From an uncultured Lachnobacterium sp. (GTDB lineage Bacteria; Bacillota; Clostridia; Lachnospirales; Lachnospiraceae): a stretch of 13,171 bases of DNA. Location: assembly GCA_900546625.1 (NCBI GenBank), contig URDU01000050.1:1-13171 (forward strand), in the 5' to 3' direction. The notes under the pieces were generated by a model. It searched no databases, was not told where the DNA came from, and saw only the letters and a program-made list of their open reading frames with translations. Positions 7,317 through 13,171 of the stretch are shown piece after piece; within the stretch, counting starts at the first letter, position 1; every line of letters begins with the position of its first letter. Position numbers and translations under genes: made by a program.

Positions 7317-7379
7317 TATATGCTCCTATCATATTATACATGTTTATTACATCAAAAAGATTATACCACATAACCGCTC

Positions 7380-8648
7380 CTAATTACTCCTTAATGTGCG
7401 CAACCCCTTATTAGCATAAATGCAGCTTCCAATCATAGTTATTAAAATAACGCTAATTTCCAAAAACCCGATTCTATACACAAATTGCCAGATATTCATT
7501 TCAAAGTTCCATATATCAAGTGAAAAGCTTTTTTGAACATTTGAAATCTCACAAAATTCAACAAAATATTTAAAAATATTGACAGAAAATCTATTAAGCA
7601 GCCCCAATGTCAATATTCCTGCACCCACAAGTGCCGGAACAGTTATCATCAAAATCTCATATAATAGAATTTGAATTGTCCTAAATTTCCTCTGTCCAAG
7701 TGTATTGTATATTGCAATCATTTTTGAGTGTCCTTTAAGCCATAAAACAGTCAGTAACGACATAACCACAACGCATACAATATACATAACGCTCAACGTC
7801 ACACTTGTCATACTTTTTAACATTGATATTACATCTGTCATTTGCAGTTCTTCATTCAAAACCTGATTGACAACTGCCGAATTTGGAACATTTTGAAACA
7901 TTTTACTCATATCATCATATAAAAGTGATGTACTTTTATAGTCTTTGCTGAAAAAATTCATCCCATAACAGCTTGCTTCATTGTTTAATTCAACATACGA
8001 ATTATAATCAGTGAATACTATACTGTTAGCTACTTCTTTATAGTAGCCATCGCTCACCTGTGTCTTTGGAGTATTTATTACAGTATAAATTCCAATCACC
8101 TTAATACTGATTGTATTATTTTCATACTGTATAGATATATTGCTACCAATTGACAGGTTATTTTCAGAGGCAAGCTTATCTGATATCATTGCCCCTTTAT
8201 CACCTGACATCGGATATTTTCCTTTTGAAATCTTAAAGATACCACTACCGAAATATTCATTGTAAGAAGTATTTATGTTTCCACTGACATATATTTTATT
8301 TTTTTCAAAATCACTTTGTTTTTCTGTATATGGTACATTTTCAAAATCTACCGCTTCACATATAATATCACTTGTAAATGCATTATTATATCCTACAACA
8401 TTTTTATTATTATCTGCATATTCTAAAATATCTTTCCAATCATCTAAAGTAGAAAAATCGTCTAATTCAACAAGAACACAACATCCCGCCATATCTGCAA
8501 AAGATTTGTAAAAGCTCTCTATTGCTGAATCTAGAAATGTTGCAATTCCGCAAAATAGTGTCAGTACAAATATGCAAACAGCAATTAGTATATTCCGTCC
8601 CGGTCTCCCTAATAATTCTTTGCATGCCTGCCACCATTTATTCCTCAT
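7380..8648 (-). CDS. FtsX-like ABC transporter permease (Vex3-like)
   Basis: The 422-residue membrane protein has the MacB/FtsX layout. One N-terminal membrane segment (about 19-42, NILIAVCIFVLTLFCGIATF) leads to an extracytoplasmic domain of about 240 residues. Three C-terminal segments follow (about 285-310, 325-355 and 385-412), ending in a short basic tail (NKGLRTLRSN). The start ATG at 8648 overlaps the ATPase stop by 11 bases and has GGGAG six bases upstream; three earlier in-frame start options lack a properly spaced site. Paired with the other permease and the ATPase it should form a heteromeric exporter or peptide-detoxification transporter. The substrate is unknown. Confidence 0.9.
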   Translation of the reverse strand: MRNKWWQACKELLGRPGRNILIAVCIFVLTLFCGIATFLDSAIESFYKSFADMAGCCVLVELDDFSTLDDWKDILEYADNNKNVVGYNNAFTSDIICEAVDFENVPYTEKQSDFEKNKIYVSGNINTSYNEYFGSGIFKISKGKYPMSGDKGAMISDKLASENNLSIGSNISIQYENNTISIKVIGIYTVINTPKTQVSDGYYKEVANSIVFTDYNSYVELNNEASCYGMNFFSKDYKSTSLLYDDMSKMFQNVPNSAVVNQVLNEELQMTDVISMLKSMTSVTLSVMYIVCVVVMSLLTVLWLKGHSKMIAIYNTLGQRKFRTIQILLYEILMITVPALVGAGILTLGLLNRFSVNIFKYFVEFCEISNVQKSFSLDIWNFEMNIWQFVYRIGFLEISVILITMIGSCIYANKGLRTLRSN

Positions 8649-9309
8649 CGTCATCTCCCATTTCATAGCAAATATCACATTTTTTCTTTACATAATCCGA
8701 GTGGGTTACTACTATAACACATCTGTCCTGTTCATGAGCTATCTGCTGTAACAATTCGACAATTTTTCTTCGATTTTCTTTATCCAGATTTCCTGTAGGC
8801 TCATCTGCCAGAATATATTTTGCATCTGTTATCAACGCCCTCGCTATTGCAACTCTTTGCTGCTGTCCACCTGACAATTCCGTAACCTTTCGGGTTATCT
8901 GACTATCATCAAGTCCAACCATTACAAGGCTGTCTCTACACATTTTTATCAATTCTTTTTTGGGTACATCAGGTAAGCTTATCTGGGCTGCAACCATTAC
9001 ATTTTCAAGGGAAGTCATATAATCAAATAGCTGATAATCCTGAAATACCAATGATATACTATTTTGGCGCAGTTTTCTTCCACCAATGTTTTGTATATTC
9101 TCTCCATCCAACAAAATCTCCCCCTCATCCGGTTTTTCTAAACCGGCAAGTAACGATAAGCACGTTGTCTTTCCTGAACCTGACGGACCAAATATTCCAT
9201 ACATTTCTCCTATTTCAAATCTGTATGTAACTTTATCCAGCACATGCACAATTTCCTTCTTAGATTTATATGCATACGATACATTAATCATTTCCAACAT
9301 ATTTACCAC
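8638..9309 (-). CDS. ABC transporter ATP-binding protein, MacB/LolD type (Vex2-like)
   Basis: This is the energising subunit for the two flanking permeases. The 223-residue protein shows Walker A GPSGSGKT (41-48), Q-loop Gln90, signature [15 protein letters not shown] (145-159), Walker B YILADE followed by PTGNLD (165-176), and the switch His203. The GTG at 9309 overlaps the upstream permease stop (TAGTG), suggesting coupled translation. An ATG three codons later (9300, [11 protein letters not shown]) is an equally likely start, since neither has an ideally spaced binding site. A C-terminal acidic tail (GDDDEE) ends the protein. Confidence 0.95.
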   Translation of the reverse strand: MVNMLEMINVSYAYKSKKEIVHVLDKVTYRFEIGEMYGIFGPSGSGKTTCLSLLAGLEKPDEGEILLDGENIQNIGGRKLRQNSISLVFQDYQLFDYMTSLENVMVAAQISLPDVPKKELIKMCRDSLVMVGLDDSQITRKVTELSGGQQQRVAIARALITDAKYILADEPTGNLDKENRRKIVELLQQIAHEQDRCVIVVTHSDYVKKKCDICYEMGDDDEE

Positions 9310-10634
9310 TATCCCTTCGAATTTAACAGTTTCTTTGCATTTTCTTCAACAGTTGTTACAACAGGCAGTACCATAAATGCAATCCAATTAACTAACGAAA
9401 TTATTAATAGAATTATAATGTTTTTCAGAGTAAAAAAAGCACTCATTTCTATACGTACCTCAAAGCCTTGAAATATTCCGGGTGTATCATATCCACCTAT
9501 GGCTCTGTCTGTACTATTAATTATGACATTCTTACCTATACCACTTATAATGCTACATATGAAATTGCCAAGCACACAGTATAATAGCACACCCAAAAGC
9601 AAACCACTAATTGCATATATCATTCCTATAAATGCAAATCTACCTATACACCATTTTCTTGACCTTCCGAGTACCATAAAAAGTCCTGTATCTTTTTGGT
9701 ATTGGATAGTATAAAACGAGAAAACAATTAACAAAATAATTTCACCCATTATAATTATCATCCAGAAAATTATTTTTGATGTTTTTCCCATCAATCCTAC
9801 GACTTTACATTCTGAATCGAGATAATTAGAAGTATTATCATATATTTCCACATTATCTCCATACATTTTCTTTAATTGGGTTTTTACCGCGTCTATATGC
9901 TCTATCTTATCAATATACACTTCACTTCCCGTTGACGCGGTGTACTCTAACCCTAATAATTCTACTATATAATCATAATCTACATATATAGAATTATATG
10001 GACTATGTATGTATACCGAGGTTCCCTCTTCATTTGAGTCATATATTTCGAAATCACTGTCCACTTTATAAATTCCGCATATTTGTAAAGACGTTGCTTC
10101 CGGTTGGTCTCCTATAGTATATTTAACTTCATCCCCCACCTTAAGGTTATTTTTTTTCGCATATCGCTGTTCTACAATAATTCCTTTATTTTTATAGGTT
10201 GGAAATTCCCCTTCAATAAGAGATACGTTTTTTTCCCATGAAAACAGGCTATATTGCTGCACATCCATATTTGCAATAATCACCATTTTGTCAGCCCGAT
10301 TGCTCACATCTTTATTCTCCGGATCTATTCCTTTATGTTCCTTTACATTCTCTGTATCCACCGGATCTGCAATCAGCTCTCTCCAAGCCCCAAGTCCTGT
10401 TACATATTTTACTTTTCTGATTTCATCATAATCACTCTTTGTAAAACCTCCATTATCATCCTCAATTACTAATGCGGCCCCATTATATAAATATGCATCT
10501 CTCTCAGATTTTTCTGCTGCATTGCTTAATAGCAGACCAATAATTTCACCCAGGATTATTGTCGCGATGATTAGTATGATAATCAAAGATTTTATTTTAT
10601 TTCTTTTTATATATATAATAGCGGTTTCTATCAT
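9309..10634 (-). CDS. FtsX-like ABC transporter permease (Vex1-like)
   Basis: The 441-residue protein has the same topology as the second permease but a dissimilar sequence. TM1 is about 16-40 (KSLIIILIIATIILGEIIGL). An acidic extracytoplasmic domain covers about 45-285, and three C-terminal segments lie at about 288-312, 326-360 and 405-430. The start ATG at 10634 has AGGAG six bases upstream; an ATG at 10640 directly abuts that site and is rejected. It is the first gene of the permease-ATPase-permease-regulator-kinase block and is preceded by a terminator-like hairpin and possible operator sequences. Confidence 0.9.
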   Translation of the reverse strand: MIETAIIYIKRNKIKSLIIILIIATIILGEIIGLLLSNAAEKSERDAYLYNGAALVIEDDNGGFTKSDYDEIRKVKYVTGLGAWRELIADPVDTENVKEHKGIDPENKDVSNRADKMVIIANMDVQQYSLFSWEKNVSLIEGEFPTYKNKGIIVEQRYAKKNNLKVGDEVKYTIGDQPEATSLQICGIYKVDSDFEIYDSNEEGTSVYIHSPYNSIYVDYDYIVELLGLEYTASTGSEVYIDKIEHIDAVKTQLKKMYGDNVEIYDNTSNYLDSECKVVGLMGKTSKIIFWMIIIMGEIILLIVFSFYTIQYQKDTGLFMVLGRSRKWCIGRFAFIGMIYAISGLLLGVLLYCVLGNFICSIISGIGKNVIINSTDRAIGGYDTPGIFQGFEVRIEMSAFFTLKNIIILLIISLVNWIAFMVLPVVTTVEENAKKLLNSKG

Positions 10635-10663
10635 ATCCATCTCCTCAATACTACCAAACATTA

Positions 10664-10689
10664 AAAAGCCATAGACATCTATGGCTTTT
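10664..10689 (-). terminator. Hairpin before the first permease gene
   Basis: AAAAGCCATAG and CTATGGCTTTT pair around a 4-base loop. On the minus strand the stem is followed by TTTTTAATG. It lies about 90 bases after the membrane-anchored hypothetical gene and 30 bases before the permease start. It may end the upstream transcript or attenuate the transporter operon if transcription starts near 10729. Confidence 0.75.
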
Positions 10690-10729
10690 ACAATACTATA
10701 TACATATAAAGAATAACCTGAAAAATCAT
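10688..10729 (-). CDS. Possible 13-codon hydrophobic leader peptide
   Basis: The micro-ORF reads MIFQVILYMYIVL and its stop codon overlaps the foot of the hairpin at 10664-10689. It has no ribosome binding site. The ATG lies where transcription from the TATAAT at 10741-10736 would begin, so it could only work as a leaderless start. In pneumococci a small peptide gene (pep27) precedes the analogous vex operon, which is why I list it, but there is no sequence resemblance I can claim. Confidence 0.15.
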   Translation of the reverse strand: MIFQVILYMYIVL

Positions 10730-10732
10730 TTA

Positions 10733-10768
10733 AGAATTATAAATAATTCTAAAGAAACCTAAAGAAGC
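10733..10768 (-). promoter_or_regulatory. Candidate regulator-binding direct repeats and palindrome over a -10 box
   Basis: CTAAAGAAAC (10749-10758) and CTAAAGAAGC (10759-10768) are 10-bp tandem repeats, the spacing used by OmpR-family regulators. They adjoin a palindrome AGAATTAT-aa-ATAATTCT (10733-10750) containing TATAAT on the minus strand (10741-10736). No good -35 hexamer lies 17 bases upstream, as expected for an activated promoter with repeats in that place. It is the best candidate promoter for the transporter operon. Confidence 0.45.
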
Positions 10769-10780
10769 CTATGTTCTCAA

Positions 10781-11191
10781 TTATTTTACTATTGCTGTTT
10801 CAGATATCCTTTTAAGTTCTTGGATTTCAACATCGGCATCCGAAAATAGATATTTACCATCCACATATACAAGATTTGCAATAGCATCATTATCCTGATA
10901 TAAAGTAATATATCCCTCATCGTTCCAGCTCCATGTTCCGGTTTCCACCTTATCAGTATGTTCTATTTCCATCTCATACTCGCCTTGTTTTTCATCGTTA
11001 TCATGTATGATAGCTAATTTTTTTGTACTATCTACATTTTGATACTTTGAAAAATCAAAAGTTCCATAATAAAGTCCCACCGTCACATTATTTTTTTGCT
11101 GCATTATGCTATATGTAATCAGCACACTCATTGCGCAAATGCAAACAGCAAATACTACATAAGTAATAACTTGTTTTCTCTGTTTTTCCAT
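10781..11191 (-). CDS. Membrane-anchored hypothetical protein
   Basis: I do not recognise this 136-residue protein. It has a short basic N-terminus (MEKQRKQ), one membrane segment at about 9-30 (TYVVFAVCICAMSVLITYSI) and an acidic, probably beta-rich extracytoplasmic domain (GTWSWNDEGYITLYQDND, then LVYVDGKYLF). There is no lipobox. The start ATG at 11191 shares one base with the stop of the preceding ORF (TAATG) and has GGAGG nine bases upstream, so the two are co-transcribed. A role with the neighbouring exporter, for example in sensing or immunity, is only suggested by position. Confidence 0.8.
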   Translation of the reverse strand: MEKQRKQVITYVVFAVCICAMSVLITYSIMQQKNNVTVGLYYGTFDFSKYQNVDSTKKLAIIHDNDEKQGEYEMEIEHTDKVETGTWSWNDEGYITLYQDNDAIANLVYVDGKYLFSDADVEIQELKRISETAIVK

Positions 11192-11511
11192 TATCTACTT
11201 CCTCCCAATTGTTTAATCAATGTTGGCTTTATCCTTACGGTTTCATAACTCTTACTATATACTGATGCTTTCCCCCAACTTGACCATTTTCCATTTTGCT
11301 TTGTTCTATACTGTATCAACATCACAGTTGGTTTGACTTGCTTATTTAGTGCCAATTTATAATAACCTTTTCCTGTAGCCTTAACAGCAGTTCCGAATGT
11401 TCCCGTTGTAATTTTTCCCAATGGTATTCCTAATGAAACAGAACCTATTCCATATGCAACTCCTACAGATAATGAATATGTAGATCCACCTGACTCACTA
11501 TAGTATAACAT
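11191..11511 (-). pseudogene. Probable 3' remnant of a secreted-protein gene
   Basis: The open frame of 106 codons (MLYYSESGGSTYSLS ... KPTLIKQLGGSR) has no signal peptide and a badly spaced GGAG only two bases from its ATG. Its glycine-rich repetitive middle (VGVAYGIGSVSLGIPLG) and Tyr/Trp-rich end (WSSWGKASVYSKSYETVRI) look like the C-terminal beta part of an exported protein. The protein-like reading continues upstream in the same frame (WVNVKSTYLKNGD) until it meets the TAG that ends the ATPase gene. This suggests the original 5' part was lost when the ATPase gene arrived. It could still be translated as a short protein. Confidence 0.5.
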
Positions 11512-11550
11512 ATCTCCATTTTTTAGATAAGTACTTTTTACATTTACCCA

Positions 11551-12957
11551 CTATCCTTCATTATTTAAATACCCATATATCTGATCATATGTCACCAGCG
11601 ATACATTTCCCATTTTTCCGGCTTCCTCAATACACCCTTGGGTAAATCCTTTTTTTGCGAATAAAAATAAATGGACATTCTCATATCTAAATAATCTGCT
11701 TCTCTTTTTCAGCTTTTCGAGCACTTTTACATCCACATTTTCATTTATCCACTTACATTCTCCAAACAATGCAGTGCTTTTATCCTGATCACCCATTATA
11801 TCAATTTCTGTCTGTATTCTCTCTTGTGGATCTGTTCCCCACCATCGTCCAAGATTGCTAAATTCCACAGGTGATTCCCCATCAAGCAGCAATTTCCACA
11901 GATACTGCATACATATTTCTTCAAATATCCTGCCCATATAATCTGACAGATTTGGAGCAATTCTTTTATACGCAAGTTCTGTTGCACCTCTGCTAATGAT
12001 AGAATTATTATCAGGTATAAACCGATACCAGAATCTAAACATATTATCAGCTATTGCATATATTGATTTTCTGGACTCCTTTTCACCATATGGAGTTTCT
12101 TTCCGTATTAAGCCAAGATTAATCAGATTTTTCATATACTGTGAGCATACACTTGTCGTTTCGCCTATCTTGGTTGCGATTTCCGACATGCGGGAGCTGC
12201 CTGTTGCTACTGCTGTTATTATTGCATTATATACAGCAGGTTCACGGACTTCCTGCTTTAACAGATTTTCAGGTTCCTCGAAGATTGCTGATGCGGGGTT
12301 GAGGAACACATTTTTTATATTGTCCTCTACACTTATGCTGTCATTCATCTGTAAAAGATATTGCGGAGTACCACCAACAATACCATATATCAGAGCCATA
12401 TCCTCTGCTGAAAATCCGTTGAAATATTTGCAGCTATCCTCAAAATCAAACGGAAGTATTTTCATCTGGGCAGTTCTTCTGCCATACAAAGGTGCCTTAT
12501 ACGCCAGCACATTATCTTCCATGTAAGACATAGATGAGCCACATAATATAAGCATCATTTTAGAATTATCTTTATTTTTATCAATAAGCATCTGCAAGGT
12601 TGAAGCCATGCTTTTCGAAGCTTTTGCCACATATGGATACTCATCTATGACAAGCACCAGTCTTTCATTTTCACATAATTTAAATACATATTCTATTGCA
12701 GCCTGAAATGACACGAATGAAGTCCCCGGCATTATTCCTGAAGCATATTCCATGATTGCCTGACTAAAGTTCTCCAGATTCTGCTTTTCGTTGCTCTCTA
12801 CTCCCATAAAATATATTGCTTTTTTATCCTGTATAAAATGGCTTATGAGAGCTGTCTTCCCCACTCTTCGTCTGCCGTAGATTACTGCGAATTCAAATTT
12901 ATCCGAATTATATAATCCGTTTAAAGTTGCAAGCTCTTTTTCTCTTCCTATAAACAT
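11551..12957 (-). CDS. AAA-type ATPase with winged helix and nuclease-like C-terminal domain (ATPase_2/DUF234 family)
   Basis: The 468-residue protein opens MFIGREKELATLNGLY. It has Walker A GRRRVGKT (28-35), Walker B VLVIDE (101-106), a sensor-like LILCGSS (136-142) and the family's LPFDFED segment (about 168-174). A winged-helix region follows (about 243-306, SEIATKIGETTSVCSQYMKN). The C-terminal domain has EIDIMG and GECKW (about 384-403), the Asp and Glu-x-Lys spacing of PD-(D/E)xK nucleases. Cellular roles of this family are poorly known. The start ATG at 12957 has GGAGGGA eight bases upstream; an earlier in-frame ATG at 12984 lies before that site. The gene has its own promoter overlain by a large inverted repeat. 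Confidence 0.9.
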   Translation of the reverse strand: MFIGREKELATLNGLYNSDKFEFAVIYGRRRVGKTALISHFIQDKKAIYFMGVESNEKQNLENFSQAIMEYASGIMPGTSFVSFQAAIEYVFKLCENERLVLVIDEYPYVAKASKSMASTLQMLIDKNKDNSKMMLILCGSSMSYMEDNVLAYKAPLYGRRTAQMKILPFDFEDSCKYFNGFSAEDMALIYGIVGGTPQYLLQMNDSISVEDNIKNVFLNPASAIFEEPENLLKQEVREPAVYNAIITAVATGSSRMSEIATKIGETTSVCSQYMKNLINLGLIRKETPYGEKESRKSIYAIADNMFRFWYRFIPDNNSIISRGATELAYKRIAPNLSDYMGRIFEEICMQYLWKLLLDGESPVEFSNLGRWWGTDPQERIQTEIDIMGDQDKSTALFGECKWINENVDVKVLEKLKKRSRLFRYENVHLFLFAKKGFTQGCIEEAGKMGNVSLVTYDQIYGYLNNEG

Positions 12958-12987
12958 AGCTCTTCTCCCTCCATCTATATACACAAT

Positions 12988-13016
12988 ATTTTATTACTGA
13001 TATATAATTTAGTCAA
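12988..13016 (-). promoter_or_regulatory. Sigma-A promoter for the ATPase gene
   Basis: Minus strand TTGACT (13016-13011), a 17-base spacer and TAAAAT (12993-12988), about 30 bases before the start codon. The -35 hexamer lies inside the first box of the inverted repeat at 13008-13061, so a protein bound there would block polymerase. Confidence 0.8.
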
Positions 13017-13061
13017 TTGTAATTTAGTTAATCATAAATAACTAAATCGTAAATGACTAAA
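13008..13061. repeat. Four-box inverted repeat, probable operator
   Basis: TTTAGTCA (13008-13015) and TTTAGTTA (13023-13030) face TAACTAAA (13039-13046) and TGACTAAA (13054-13061). The 23-base halves match at 19 of 23 positions around an 8-base centre. The boxes within each half are 15 bases apart. Confidence 0.75.
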
Positions 13062-13089
13062 CATTCATCTCACATTCTGTGTATGCAAA

Positions 13090-13129
13090 AAAGACGGCCG
13101 TCCCGGTCCCCACCGTTTCAGCCGTCTTT
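13090..13129 (-). terminator. Intrinsic terminator of an upstream minus-strand gene
   Basis: AAAGACGGC (13090-13098) pairs with GCCGTCTTT (13121-13129), with an inner CGGT-cccc-ACCG stem. The minus strand continues into TTTTTT, so it ends a transcript entering from beyond the right edge. The plus side (TTTATAAT) is weaker. No coding sequence is visible to its right. Confidence 0.8.
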
Positions 13130-13171
13130 ATAATAAATTTCAATGTTATACTTTTATATTTTACTCTTATT

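Noticed and set aside
7317..7379. Separate promoter for the regulator-kinase pair
   Set aside because: Two TATAAT-like boxes occur on the minus strand, but neither has a credible -35 hexamer at 16-18 bases.
11996..12526. Plus-strand 176-codon open frame
   Set aside because: It is antisense to the well-supported ATPase gene, lacks a ribosome binding site and shows no recognisable domain.
13017..13089. CRISPR-like array from the repeated TTTAGT boxes
   Set aside because: The boxes are 8 bases long, inverted about a centre, and spaced 15 bases apart, which fits an operator and not repeat-spacer units.

Overview
This window looks like a low-GC Firmicute, most probably a motile Lachnospiraceae of the Agathobacter/Roseburia type. 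That placement is inferred from three things: the class-typical rpmG-secE-nusG-rplKAJL order, strong AGGAGG ribosome binding sites, and protein style. No species marker is present.

Region 1 (about 1-3395, all on the minus strand) is the transcription-translation core. Read in the direction of transcription it is a sigma-A promoter, rpmG (L33), secE, nusG, rplK (L11), a palindromic intergenic element, rplA (L1), a second and perfect consensus promoter, an L10 leader with an attenuator hairpin, rplJ (L10) and the first 28 codons of rplL (L7/L12), which runs off the left edge. rpmG is only 49 codons long and starts with GTG.

Region 2 (about 3480-5418) has a divergent plus-strand gene for a small FliD-like, flagellar-cap-related protein, ended by a perfect 14-bp terminator stem. 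It converges on a minus-strand gene for a small all-helical protein of unknown role, whose ribosome binding site lies inside a 13-bp stem.

Region 3 (about 5432-10780, minus strand, more AT-rich) is a permease, ATPase, permease, response regulator, histidine kinase operon. The order matches the Vex1-Vex2-Vex3-VncR-VncS locus of streptococci. Genes overlap or nearly abut, so it is probably one transcript in which the two-component system controls the exporter. The kinase carries an altered H box (His-Tyr instead of His-Asp/Glu). Upstream of the first permease are direct repeats, a palindrome over a TATAAT, a 13-codon hydrophobic micro-ORF and a terminator hairpin.

Region 4 (about 10781-13171, minus strand) holds a membrane-anchored hypothetical protein and a probable N-terminally truncated gene remnant. 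Upstream of these is an AAA-type ATPase with a C-terminal nuclease-like domain (ATPase_2/DUF234 type). Its promoter is overlain by a striking four-box inverted repeat. A terminator for an upstream gene beyond the right edge closes the window. I see no tRNA, rRNA, CRISPR array or transposase gene.
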